NCBI GenBank assembly: GCA_963932465.1
Contig: OZ010791.1
Coordinates: forward strand, 157,350,012 to 157,414,011
Direction of reading: 5' to 3'
Origin: Maratus speciosus
Taxonomy: Eukaryota; Arthropoda; Arachnida; Araneae; Salticidae
DNA: 64,000 nt
Every line of letters starts with the position of its first letter. The first letter of the stretch is position 1. The notes beneath the pieces were generated by a model, which worked only from the letters and a program-made list of their open reading frames with translations, was not told the origin of the DNA and searched no databases. Below, piece after piece: positions 20,992 through 30,611 of the stretch. Made by a program: the position numbers and the translations under genes.

Positions 20992-22007
20992 AAAAAATGA
21001 TTTAAATAATATTAAAATGCATACGAGAAATTTTCAGAGGATTCTTCCATTTGGTAATAGCTTACGAATGTCACGTGACTAGTGTAAGCTCTTAAGGGGC
21101 TACTTCAGTCGCGAAAAAACCCGCTTTCTAATGCTAATCCTATGGAAGAAATTTTTTAAGATATCTCGTTTGCATTTCAATGTTTTTAATTTTTTTTTTT
21201 TTTTTTTTTTTTTTTTGTATTGGATAGCTGAGGTTGATCTGTACAAAGGCCGTTTTTTTACTTTTTCGATTTTGTTCGCAGATTTTTTGTATGAGGATGC
21301 TTTCAGTTTTGGAACCGGTTTCGAAAGTGAAAGCGTCCAAATTAAAAATATCTGAAAACAAAATCGAAGAAGTAAAAAAACCGCCTATGTAGAGATCGAT
21401 CTCAGCAATCCAATGCAAAAAAAAAAAATCGTATAAAAATATTGAAATGCAAATGAGCTGTCTTAAAATTTCTCCCATTAGATTAACATTAGCGAACGGG
21501 TGTTTTCGCCTGACTGAAGTAGCCTCCCAGCTCTTAATTTTACCCTTAAAAACTCATCTTTTTTTTTCTTTTGTAGGTAATGAACTACCATCGAAATCCA
21601 AAAAACTTTCTCTCAGAATGAAATCAAATTCCTTAAAGCAGCCAAACCAATTAAAATTTATACGTGCACTCTGCTGCATGGAAGAAGATGAAAAAGGATT
21701 AACGGAAGCGGATAAACTATGGGTAATTTGTAAGACATTGATGAATCGAGGCTACATTCACACTGTCACATGTTATAAACAATCATCAACAGCAGAATTG
21801 CGTATTGTTCCTTATGATACTTCAAATTTTATGTCTTTCGTTAAGATATGTGATATCATTTACAATGAAGCTGACTGTTGCCGTTTTTTGTATTTTATGA
21901 CTTCACAAATGAAGAAATACAGATATTCACCAGAAGGAGAATTGTATGAACATGCAAGTACAGCTGAAAAATACGCCTTCGGAAAGTTTATATTCTCAAG
22001 AAAGTAA
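16760..22007 (+). CDS. Host gene, C11orf68/UPF0696-like (3' part)
   Basis: Three exons join in frame: 16760-17226, 17971-18043 and 21577-22007, with acceptors TTTCTTTAG, TATTTTTTAG and TTTTGTAG and donors GTAAAT and GTATTG. From the Met at 16774 the product has 318 residues. Residues 32-140 carry CGKW, a WIDEVW helix, an IKAST strand, TVMCLT and YYKINYVTENGI. That order resembles the C11orf68/UPF0696 (DUF1917) family, whose fold is eIF4E-like; this is from family memory, not a search. Residues 176-318 repeat the pattern weakly (ADKLWVICKTLMNRG, TVTCYKQSS). Both the first and third exon begin in phase 1 and share ELPSK[I/S]K, suggesting an exon or domain duplication. No signal peptide or membrane segment is seen. 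Exon 1 starts mid-codon, so 5' exons are probably missing. Cellular role unknown. Confidence 0.72.
17227..17970 (+). other. Intron, 744 bp
   Basis: Begins GTAAAT, ends TTTTTTAG, includes long T runs near 17240-17275. No insertion recognised. Confidence 0.7.
17971..18043 (+). CDS. Exon 2 of visible part, C11orf68-like gene
   Basis: 73 nt, phase 0 in, phase 1 out. Reads ENDTKINYQRCRMSLEEKDK and four more residues, no stop. Strong T-rich acceptor and donor CAG/GTATTG. The short hydrophilic stretch links the two domain-like halves. Confidence 0.75.
18107..18525 (+). mobile_element. TTAA MITE, family T1 (best-preserved copy)
   Basis: 419 bp, TTAA at 18103-18106 and 18526-18529. Ends GGCTGTTCACAAATCC and the complement of GAACAGCC give an 8-bp perfect inverted core. 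Lies in the last intron. Confidence 0.85.
18530..19188. other. Intronic, no feature
   Basis: Moderate AT content. Probably includes the 3' remainder of the pogo-like element whose coding remnant lies just downstream on the - strand; no terminal repeat was recognised. Confidence 0.4.
19189..19540 (-). pseudogene. pogo/Tigger-type transposase remnant (DDE_1)
   Basis: Read on the - strand, NGIHLLTFPSHTSYRLQ leads into a DVGVFGSFK phrase and continues to TGIWSFNQSVFIEDDF. This is the end of the DDE catalytic domain and the following tail of pogo/Tigger/CENP-B-like transposases, where TFPPHTSH.LQPLDVGVF.PFK and TGI.PFN.. are characteristic. A 24-27-bp duplication around the DVG motif inserts about eight residues. 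Just upstream the frame is broken by a stop before NGI. Only about 115 residues survive, with the aspartates and the DNA-binding domain missing. Nonfunctional. Confidence 0.8.
19541..20729. other. Intronic, low-complexity
   Basis: Apart from the minisatellites, includes TGTCCCAATAT-like phrases at about 19711 and 20550 in which GTCCCA motifs recur, possibly from one old element. No gene. Confidence 0.4.
19861..19985 (-). repeat. About 36-bp minisatellite, reverse of 6381 array
   Basis: Four degenerate repeats of GGCCCCTTCACAAAAT with an AATAAAACA spacer, the reverse complement of the GTGAAGGG motif at 6381-6560. A weaker array of TTTCACAAAAATA follows at about 20172-20268. Confidence 0.7.
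20734..21091. mobile_element. TTAA MITE, GAGCCAACATTAATC family, copy 1
   Basis: Flanked by TTAA (20730-20733, 21092-21095). Homologous to 24379-24696 along its length (AAAGTCAGACATCGACCTCA shared exactly). Contains a 45-base A tract at 20945-20989 that is only 8 A in the other copy, so the tract expanded after insertion. Confidence 0.85.
21096..21528. mobile_element. Foldback element with 9-bp target duplication
   Basis: Arms of about 90 bp: GGGGCTACTTCAGTC on the left and GACTGAAGTAGCC on the right, with ATGCTAATCC / AACATTAGCG inner phrases. Flanked by a perfect 9-bp direct repeat AGCTCTTAA (21087-21095, 21529-21537), part of which is the end of the older TTAA MITE. A 9-bp duplication is typical of Mutator-like elements (family knowledge). 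Related copy at 41920-42308. Confidence 0.8.
21577..22007 (+). CDS. Last exon, C11orf68-like gene
   Basis: 431 nt, phase 1 in, ending with TAA at 22005-22007. The acceptor is a 15-nt T-rich tract ending TTTTGTAG. Contributes residues 176-318; the C terminus is lysine/aromatic rich (KFIFSRK). A same-frame extension upstream to 21447 is intron plus transposon sequence. Confidence 0.78.
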
Positions 22008-22043
22008 AAAAAAAACTCTGAGAATATACTAATGTGCCATTAA

Positions 22044-22979
22044 GGCTCCGCTGCACTGAAACTAACCGATCGCGAAATCTCACGTTAACCTATGGGAAAA
22101 CTTTGAAGCGCGATTACTCATTACCTAATATAATTAAAGAAAACAAGTTGAAACTGGTGTGAATCAATAAGTATTAAAAGATCTTAAAACACCATCAAAA
22201 ACTTTAAAATACGGTAGGCCTTTCGAAAGATCTGGAGCCTTTCTTCGTCAGGCGCAAAGAAGACGTGCTTCTACTATGAAAGCAGCAGCAAGACATGTTA
22301 CTTTTACGTTAGCTGGGCGCAAGTGATAAATCGTGAAATATTGTTCCTATCGTCAACTTTAGCACTGCTTTCTTTTTTAATATAATCATTTTAATTATAA
22401 TTAATTCAGTCATAATATATAACTTTTATTTAAAATATATTCATTATATGCATCTGAAATACGTGTCTTTCAACAATTTCAATTGAAATACAGGAAAATA
22501 AGAAGGTTAAAAATAGGTTGTCTTGCTGCTGCTTTCATAGTAGAAGCACGTCTTCTTTGCGACTGACGAAGAAAGACTCAAATCTTTCGAAAGGCCTAGC
22601 ACATATAAAAGTTTTCGATGGTTTTTTAAGAAGATATTTTAATACTAATATAATTATTAAAATACCGTTTTCAACATCAGAAAGTAGACGTCAGATGCAG
22701 ATGATGTGCTTTTTTAAAAATTATCCCCGTAAATTTTAAGTACATAAAAAATCCCTATAAACTTTGAAATTTAAATTTGATTAAATTTTATTATCATCTT
22801 AAAAATACTTAAAATTTAGACAGTTTTTAAAAATGCACATCATCGGCATCTGAAGTTTACTTTCTGATGGTGAAAACGGTATTTTAATAATTATATTAGG
22901 TAATAATCGCGCTTTAAAATTTTTCCATAGGTTAACGTGGGATTTTGCGATTAGTGGGGAGTTTCAGTGCAGCGGCCTC
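22044..22979. mobile_element. TTAA-flanked foldback element after the gene
   Basis: 936 bp, TTAA at 22040-22043 and 22980-22983. Terminal arms share CGCTGCACTGAAACT and CACGTTAACCTATGG. Two further nested inverted pairs lie inside: GAAGCACGTCTTCTTTGC near 22540 with its complement near 22250, and a CATCAGAAAGTA / TACTTTCTGATG pair near 22675 and 22860. It starts 33 bp after the stop codon of the upstream gene and may form its 3' UTR. The 73-residue frame at 22518-22739 lies in an arm and is not a gene. Confidence 0.85.
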
Positions 22980-22981
22980 TT

Positions 22982-22987
22982 AATAAA
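22982..22987 (+). promoter_or_regulatory. Possible polyadenylation signal at MITE edge
   Basis: AATAAA overlapping the right TTAA of the 22044-22979 element, about 975 bp after the stop at 22007. No closer AATAAA was noticed. Confidence 0.3.
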
Positions 22988-23046
22988 GTTTTATGTTGTA
23001 ACAAATGCACAGCGTTTCCGATTTTTGGAATTTTTAAAAATATGCA

Positions 23047-24200
23047 GGTACTTTTATGTTAGCCGGGTGCATAGTGATAAATCGTGAAATATTGTTCCTT
23101 TTGTCATCATTCGCACTGTATTAATTTTAAATATAATCAATTCATCCAATTCATTTATAAGATATAACTTTTATTTAAAATATATACATTATATGCATCA
23201 ATTAAAATAAAAAAAATAAAAAATGAGAAATAATATCCTAAATACAGTCCTCCCCTCTTAATCGGGTCACAGATAATCGAATAACCCGCTTATTTGAATA
23301 GAATTTCCAAAACCGAATTTATTCCTATTGGTTCTATGTTATTTTTCTCCGCTTAAACCAAATACCTTTTACGAACGTCCCCGCTTAATCGAAAAACAAC
23401 TGCGTGACGGAGTTTGAAAATAGGCGCGGAAAGCACGTTTCAACAGGAATTTCCTTCCATCTTTTGTCATTTTCGGTTCCTTTACGCTGAAAACAAATTT
23501 TCAGTTCTTCCTGCAATGATTTCGGACGGCTGGTGTACAATGGACGGGTCAAATGATTCCCCCCCCCCCCCCCTCCTTGATCTCCCTACCATCGCTTCTT
23601 GCTGTTAACCTGGCTTTAATGGCAATGCGCCGTCACTTCGAGACTCGAGATGGTAGTTGTGATATTTTGCACTCATTCGAAAAATAACTCGATATTCACT
23701 CCTTTAAAATTCCACTTAAACAAGCCACTTTAAACTATTTTTTAAGGCAGTATAAATAACGTAAATTAGGAGTAGCAAAGTTTTGACTAAATTCAAACGA
23801 GCTGCATTAAGTGCGATGTAAACCATATAAATGTATGTACTGACATATTAAATTAATACATGTATATTTACTTTATATTAGAATTTCCATTTATTTTAGT
23901 TTCTGTTATTCTATTAACGATTTATTATGCTGTTAATTAAATGTACCGAAGATGGTTAATTTGCCTTTTTATTACGCATTGAATATTACAGTTATGATTA
24001 CCCGTTTAATCAAATACTCCGCTTAATCGAATATTATTTCTGGAACCGTCAATATTCGTTTAAGCGGGGACGACTGTAATTACGTTTTATTTAATCATCA
24101 AAGTATTGTTTTCTAATTTGCACATGCGAAATGTAAAAGCTGTTATTGGCAAGAAAAAAGATTGTTGGCGAGATTTGCACCCGGGTAACATGAAAATACC
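23047..24200. mobile_element. Element with GGTACTTTTATGTTAGC ends
   Basis: Left GGTACTTTTATGTTAGCC and the complement of the right GGTAACATGAAAATACC form an imperfect inverted pair, with CGGGTGCA following on both arms. Left flank AATATGCA and right flank AATATTAT agree at five of eight positions. It contains the younger TA element 23245-24076. Partial relatives occur at about 22303-22460, 48396 and 48598. Confidence 0.6.
23245..24076. mobile_element. TA element, pogo/Tigger-like MITE
   Basis: 832 bp with TA at 23243-23244 and 24077-24078. Ends CAGTCCTCCCCTCTTAATCG and the complement of CGTTTAAGCGGGGACGACTG. The repeated phrase CGCTTAATCGAA near both ends resembles Tigger-type termini. The 64-residue frame at 23414-23608 includes a poly-C-encoded proline run and is chance. 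Confidence 0.75.
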
Positions 24201-24378
24201 AATATTATTATTATTATTTTTTTTTATATAGAAAAAGCTGTTTATTGTATTTTTATGCATTTTAATATTTTACTGGAAATAATGCAAAGGGTTGTTTTCA
24301 TAAGGATATCTTCTGATTTCAGGATTTTTGTTTGTTGTATTTTCTAATTTCGGGAATTTTATCAATAAGGACAATTAA

Positions 24379-24696
24379 GAGCCAACATTAATCAAGCGGT
24401 GCCATTAACAAACAAATTTTAAACCAATTGAGGAGTTCTTATTTTTCTTCCGAGAACAATTTCAACTTTGGAACTAACCAACCTGTTTTTTAACGACATT
24501 AAAAATGTCCTCAGAAATAAATTGTAACCGAAAATGAAAACGTACAAAAATATAAAGTCAGACATCGACCTCATATATTTTATGAAAGAAAAAAAATGAT
24601 TTGAATATTTTTAAAATGCATACGAGATATTTTCAGAGAATTCCTCCTTTTAGTTTAGCATTAACTTACGAATGCCGCGTGACTAGTGTAAGCTCT
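24379..24696. mobile_element. TTAA MITE, GAGCCAACATTAATC family, copy 2
   Basis: 318 bp, TTAA at 24375-24378 and 24697-24700. Homologous to 20734-21091. Confidence 0.85.
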
Positions 24697-24700
24697 TAAA

Positions 24701-25542
24701 TAAGAATTATTGCATAAGGAAATTGTATAAAGATTCTGATATTTTAACTTTATTTCTGTATTTTTAACAGCATTTCTGAAGTAAAATAAATCATAACTAA
24801 TAAATGTGCCACTTAATACAACTTTGTGCCACAAGGAATGAGAAGCATTCAACATTTTCCCTTTAAAACCGTATACCTTTTTGTTCTTGTCGAAATAGTC
24901 AACTATTATTTTTTATGCATTTTATGATTATACTGAAAGAAATATACAGTAGCAGTTATTTTTCTCCTTGAAGTATGTGATGAATTTTCTCTCATTTTGC
25001 TCCCTTATCTCGAAAAAATTGTTTTTTTTTTTTTATTATTAAGAGAAAATGCTGAATAATATAATTTCAGATAGTATCTCGAGAAATATAAAACTATTTT
25101 TAATTTTATTTTTAGATTTTAAATATTTTTCAAAATTAAAGTAGTCGATTATTATTTTTTTATGCATTTTATGATTATACTGAAAGAAATATGTACTATA
25201 TTATATATTACAGGTATACACTATATTATATTTATCGGTACAATATATTTACACTAAATAACGATTATATTATATTCATTCTGATGGACATAGCAAACCA
25301 TTAGAAATAAAACTACCGTCGATAATATTGTTTATGAATAAAAAGCCTTAAATTTGATGAATTGAGTATTTAATAAATGTATAAAGAATTACTGGTTTGT
25401 ATTATTTTAGCTTGCTTTTATATTATTTATCATTTATAGCAATGTTGTGTATTTATTAAAACTACGTTAACTTACCATTTTGAAAACTATTACAAATTGA
25501 TAACGATAAACAAAATTGGCGATTGACAAGCATTTTTTGGAG
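24701..25542. other. Intergenic, AT-rich
   Basis: A roughly 45-bp phrase (TATGCATTTTATGATTATAC with a GTCAACTATT- or GTCGATTATT-type lead) occurs at about 24895 and 25142, a diverged direct repeat. No gene. Confidence 0.45.
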
Positions 25543-26735
25543 ATCTATCAACCCATAGATTAACTTTAACATCCAAGACAGGACACTCCCATAGAGCGTA
25601 ATGGTAATGCGATTGCGATCGTAGTGCCTTTAGTGACAATGGGGAAGAAACTCCCTATCCTTGTAAAATTTTTATCATTGAGCATCTACCTTATTGTAAT
25701 CTTTCTTTTTTTAATGTTTCATGTTTACCTTTTCAATAGAATCTTACACCGATGCATGAACATAGAATAGATATTCTATTTTATATATCTAATATCTATT
25801 CTATGTTCATGCACGGATATACGTTTTTTTTTCTTTTTTTTTTTTTACGTGATGAGTGAACGATATAAGTGCAACGAAAAACAGGGTAAAAAATTTTGTC
25901 TTGAATGCTATATATGAAGTAAATATGATATAATTCGATTTAAAGCTACATAAAGTAATGGTGTAATATAAAAATATACGAAGTATTGCACTCTACAAAT
26001 CCCAGAAAATTTCATAAATATTCTCATTTAGTAGCAAAATTTTTATAGCCGGTGTTTTATTAATTTATGAAGTTTAACCTATTAAACAATCATTACAATA
26101 ATCTTTTAAAATTTACACATTTTCACTTTCTTACAGATAAAATAAAAGTATTCTTTTTAATGTAAATAACGTACAATCAATTCAATAATATTTATAATAT
26201 TAACATATACGAAATAATAATAAAATTACAGATGGGAAAAATTCATTTCGGCAAATTTTTAGAATTACATAAATCTAAAAGTTAAAAATAAACAGAGGTA
26301 CTGACATGACACTCAATAAAGTTTCATTCGATATGAATAAATTAACACAATACCTGAATTTGATTTTTTACAATTTAATCTCATAAACTTACATATTTAC
26401 GTTATTAACAAAATTTTCCAGGGCTTTTCTTTTATATTATTACTCTAATTATCATTTTGTAAGTTAAAGACGACCAATACAAGTACGGTAAAAAAAAAAA
26501 AAAAAAGACAGCTAAATAAAGAAAGAAAGCATGAATAGAATATCGTCTGACACCTGCTTCAATTTAGGAAAGAATAGATATTCAAAGTATAGAGGGTAAA
26601 CATATTTCTTCAACATAGGTAAATTTCGGAGGTTTGTCAATTCTTCCCCCTTGTCGGTAGCGACGCTAGTACTGTTGCCATTACAAATTTTGCCGTAAAT
26701 GTCCTATCTTGCTCTTTAATCTATGTATCAACCTG
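25543..26735. mobile_element. Possible element with diverged inverted ends
   Basis: Left ATCAACCCATAGATTAA and the complement of right TTAATCTATGTATCAACC match, with a shared downstream GACAGGACA / GATAGGACAT phrase. No target duplication was recognised and no coding frame survives. Confidence 0.4.
25753..25813. repeat. Perfect 23-bp hairpin with 15-nt loop
   Basis: TGCATGAACATAGAATAGA and four more bases at 25753-25775 are exactly complementary to 25791-25813. The 15-nt AT-rich loop and stem length resemble a foldback or a microRNA-precursor-like hairpin, but there is no evidence of expression. Confidence 0.8.
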
Positions 26736-27384
26736 TTCCGGATAATACGTAATTACCTAAAAATTAATGTATTTTTATTACTCTTGCATCTTGCATGCAT
26801 TAATCCAGTAATGCAGTTGAAAATGTTTATTGGAGATTTGGTAGCATCCGAAAGACTGATATATTGATTTGAGAAAACTGATTAACTCCCTGTAAAAAAT
26901 ATTTAGAAACCTTTCCGAAAATTATCGTTGGCAAAAAGATTTCGTTCCTATAAGTTTTCTACCTGAGATTTCTAAAGATAAATGAACACTTTTTAGAGTC
27001 ATGGGTTACTCAGGAGATGTTATATTTTTGCTCATTATTATGTTACATATAATAGATTTAGAAGCATTTGTTTTTGATACAGTGTAGGGATATCTCCTTA
27101 TTTACGAATATTTTGCCTATTGCGTTTCCTGATTTCAGATTTTTTTTTTTTTTAATATTTTAGTACCTATTAAATAGAAAATTATATAATAATGGAATTG
27201 TAGAAAGCATCTTAAATAATTTTATCCTTTTTTTTGTCAATATATGATATTTTTTTATTCTGCTGTAAAAGGTTGTATAATATTTTTGTATTATTTTAAA
27301 TGTAGAAAGTGTGAGTCAAGATTGTTATATTCTTGATAAATGAATAACTTCTGTCGTTTTCTTAGTTATCATTTGTTTGTATAA
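26736..27384. other. Intergenic, AT-rich
   Basis: No gene or clear repeat seen. Confidence 0.4.
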
Positions 27385-27630
27385 GATAAAATTTCTTCAT
27401 GAGTTTTAAAATTTAAATTTATTAGATTGTCATTGTGTTAAAAATAACTATTATCATTTTCATTATTTGACTTAGATAAAATTTCTTCATGAGTTTCAAA
27501 ATTTTAATTTGTTAGATTGCAATTGTGTTAATAACTACTATCGTTTTCTTCATTATCATTGTTTGTTTAAGATAAAATTTCTTCATGAGTTTCAAAATTT
27601 TAAACTTGTTACATTGCAATTGTGTTAAAA
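27385..27630. repeat. Tandem repeat, about 90-bp unit, three copies
   Basis: Each unit starts AGATAAAATTTCTTCATGAG and includes TTGTGTTA; starts are near 27384, 27474 and 27563. Confidence 0.7.
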
Positions 27631-27739
27631 AAAATTATGTATTATAAATGGTTATTTTCCGAATTCATTAACGAAGCATAGTATTTTTCTCTTTTAAATT
27701 TATTTAAGAAATTTTATTCATCTCTCTTTCTTTATTATA

Positions 27740-28125
27740 TACTTTATACAAATTTTTAAATGTTTTTATTATTTAATTCGTTTGCTAACTTCTTTAACTT
27801 TCAAAAGAACTTCGATGAATCAAGATGTCCATTATTCAAGAGAAATTTTGCATCGAATCATATTCAGTTATAATAAAACAGATTTCGATTTCATCTCGTT
27901 CGAATATTTGTACACTAGAAATCGCTCATCTGTGGTATATCATTTTTAAATGCTTCTTTTATTTGATTTTATTGCTAACATATTTACTTTTTAAATCAGC
28001 TTCGTATGCTCAAAATTTTATTTAACCGAGAAAAAATTTTGCATTGTTCATGCATATTTATTTTTCAAAACTCTCTAATAAAACATTTGTACACTAAAAA
28101 TGATACAACTGTGATATGTATATAT
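27740..28125. repeat. Old tandem duplication, about 200-bp unit
   Basis: Shared phrases GAGAAATTTTGCAT / GAGAAAAAATTTTGCAT and ATTTGTACACTA in each half. The 66-residue frame at 27825-28025 crosses the unit boundary and is not conserved. Confidence 0.5.
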
Positions 28126-28256
28126 TTGGGGATTGGTGCGAAATATTTGTGTTTTCGTGTATTTTTTGAATCATAAATATTTTATTTATATATTTTTTGT
28201 AACCATAGAAACTTGTATGTATAAATAAGTTTAAATAAAATGTTTAAAAAATGACA

Positions 28257-28305
28257 ATGTTTCATTGTGTTGTTTCATTGTGTTGTGTTGTTTCATTGTG
28301 TTGCT
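28257..28305. repeat. TTTCATTGTGTTG short tandem repeat
   Basis: Three or more copies of TTTCATTGTGTTG directly before the foldback element. Confidence 0.7.
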
Positions 28306-28542
28306 CACTGTAAAAAAAAATCCGACTAGCTTTCCTGTAGGAATCGGAAAAATAGTTGCCCTTATCGTACCGGAAATTTTTCCTACCCAGCTCGGAATAA
28401 AATCCAAAAAATACCGTTTTAATGAATGTTTCCTTTTTTTTATTGATTTTATTCAGAGCTGGGTCGGAAAATTTTCCGGTACGATAAGGGCAACTATTTT
28501 TCCAATTCCTACAAGAAAACTCCGGATTTTTTTTTTACAGTG
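28306..28542. mobile_element. Palindromic MITE with CACTGTAAAAAA ends
   Basis: 237 bp, almost entirely two arms of about 85 bp that include CGTACCGGAAA / TTTCCGGTACG and GGGCAACTATTTTTCC. Ends CACTGTAAAAAAAAATCC and its complement. The same end type bounds 54300-54605. No target duplication is clear. The 94-residue frame at 28265-28549 is an arm-to-arm artefact. Confidence 0.8.
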
Positions 28543-28666
28543 CATTTAATTTCCCATGAATGAATATTTTTCAGCTACATTTTTAATAAATGCTTGACAG
28601 AGCATGGTTTCAACGTAGGTCTGTACCTATGACACCTATCAAAACGAAAAAAAAAAATGACTTTTT

Positions 28667-29217
28667 AGGTGCGTTCGTAATGATATGAATACATAGCACC
28701 TATAGTCGTCGTTCAGTCCGTCTGTCTGTCCGCATGCAACACAGCAAAAACTACCCGACCGAATCATCTGAAGTTTTAAATATAAAATTGTTGTAAAATT
28801 TTGTCGAGTCATTTCAAATTTTATGAAAATCGGATGCATAGTTTAATTACAGGGATAGTCAAAAGTTTTCTGTTACATTACGGCCAATGGGAAAAAAATT
28901 ATTGCAAGTGTATTTTAATGATGTTACAGCTTTCCGAATGGTCTGAAATTTTAAATATATAATTGTTTCAAAATTTTGTCGATTCATTTCAAATTTTATG
29001 AAAATCGGATGCATAGTTTAATTTATTACAGGGACAGTCAAAAGTTTTCTGTTACATTAAGGCCAATGGGAAAAAAATAATTCAAGTGCATTTTAATGAT
29101 GTTGCAGCCTTTAGAACAGAATGAAATCGACATGCACGAAGTGCATTAAAATATACATTTATTACAATATGCGGTTCAAAAAATATTTATAAAACTAGTT
29201 ATAGTACGAACGCACCT
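28667..29217 (+). mobile_element. Element with AGGTGCGTTCGTA ends, copy 1
   Basis: Left AGGTGCGTTCGTAATGATAT and right TACGAACGCACCT. Inside is a tandem pair of about 180 bp (ATTTTATGAAAATCGGATGC occurs at about 28817 and 28993). A related copy lies inverted at 43592-44046; homology also runs outside on one side (CACGTTTGAC phrase), so the true boundary may be wider. Confidence 0.6.
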
Positions 29218-29388
29218 CATTTGCCACGTTTGACGAGCAATTTCCAACTTGTTTAGATTGTGATTATTTATCCACAAATTGTGAAAATAAGAAATAATTT
29301 TATACTTGTGTAATGCATACTTGTGCACTTTTACACTTTAGGTGCGAAATTTTCACTTTTTAAAATTTTTTTACAGTTTGGATACTTA

Positions 29389-30149
29389 AAGTGAAACTTC
29401 AATTTAACGAAATCCATTTTTAACGAAGTTTTCAACTTAGCAAAATTTTCTGCTGAACCTTGACTTTGAACGCAATTAACGTGTAAATTAATCTCCATAT
29501 TACGACAATATATTCTATATAACGAAGTTTATACAACTTTCCAACTGTCCTGCGTGTACAATTCTGCGTGTACAACTTTCGAACGCAGAGGTTGCTATTT
29601 CCATGGATGTATAAAATTTTTCTCAGCGGATTGAATGAAAATGAAATTACTTATTTATTTAATCACTTGCATTCAAAAGAAGAAATGCTAAAAGCTTTCG
29701 ATACAATAGGAAGGGGATTCCAGTTTCACGAAAATATTGCAGATATTCGAATACTTACAAAATGTTCGTCTTAATGTTCGGATACTTACAAAAGTGTGAA
29801 AATTTTATGAACAGAATATTTTTATAAGAGACCTGTACTAGTAATATTACAGAATTTTTTATAGTTCAGGATTTAGAATACTAAGAAAAAAAAAACGAGA
29901 AAAAGTTCGCTACGCTTCAGTTTTTGTTTACCTCTCTTGTTATGTGTTTTTTAAACATTATTTTAATTAAATTTTTCTTATGTCTACATAGTATAAAAAA
30001 ACTTACTGTCCGAATTAAAATACATTTTTCCAATATTTCTCGCTTATGTGTATTTTTCAGCATATACATGTGTATTTTATTATACAAATTTCAAGAATAT
30101 GAGTTGAATTTCTATTTAACGAATTTTCTTCATAATGGAAGTTTCACTG
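29389..30149. mobile_element. Decayed TA element, pogo-like ends
   Basis: Left AGTGAAACTTCAATTTAACG and the complement of right GGAAGTTTCACTG with an AACGAA phrase behind each. The CAGTG(A)AACTTC..TTTAACGAA form resembles Tigger-type termini; flanking TA is not preserved. Confidence 0.5.
29580..29774 (+). pseudogene. Possible transposase C-terminal remnant
   Basis: An open stretch of about 60 residues (phrases EITYLFNHLHSKEEMLKAFD, then TIGRGFQFHENIADIRI) looks more coding-like than its surroundings and lies inside a pogo-like element. Helical acidic tails of this kind occur at the end of Tigger-type transposases, but no diagnostic motif is present. Confidence 0.3.
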
Positions 30150-30197
30150 AATTTTCATGCATTTATACTGTGCACTGTATTTTGATGCATGCCTTAA

Positions 30198-30607
30198 GGC
30201 TGCGCAACAAGCTCAAAACTTTCTGACACATTTACCGGCTCATTTTTAAACATAAAGGCATTTCTATTATTGGGCAAGGCTGACTATGGAAGCGATTTGG
30301 AATCGATAGACGTTTTCCATTTTTTGATAAATAAGTTATTTATGGAGTTATAAGCGATTTTGTGTTGAAAACCGGGTTTTCACTCTTCCGCTGACTGGCG
30401 CTTTCCCTTTCGTCCGGAAATTCTGTTCAAAACACCAACTTTGAGAATATTTTCTCAAAGATCTTTTGCATTTACCCCAAAAAAAAGGAAAAAGTCTTTC
30501 GATCACATACTTTCTGAATAACAACATCTGCCAATTTCATAAATTTTTGAACAAAAATGAATTAAAACTTGTGTCATAAAGTTGCCACTTTAGATTTGAG
30601 AACAGTC
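30198..30607 (-). mobile_element. TTAA MITE, family T1, reverse copy
   Basis: 410 bp, TTAA at 30194-30197 and 30608-30611. Reverse orientation relative to 18107-18525 (TTTTGATAAATAAG and GGAAGCGATTTGGAATCG phrases). Confidence 0.8.
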
Positions 30608-30611
30608 TTAA

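Larger units (their letters stand above)
18044..21576 (+). other. Intron, 3.5 kb, filled with transposons
   Basis: Begins GTATTG and ends TTTTGTAG. It holds a T1 MITE, a pogo-type transposase remnant, two small minisatellites, a TTAA MITE and a foldback element that ends 48 bp before the acceptor. Confidence 0.7.
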
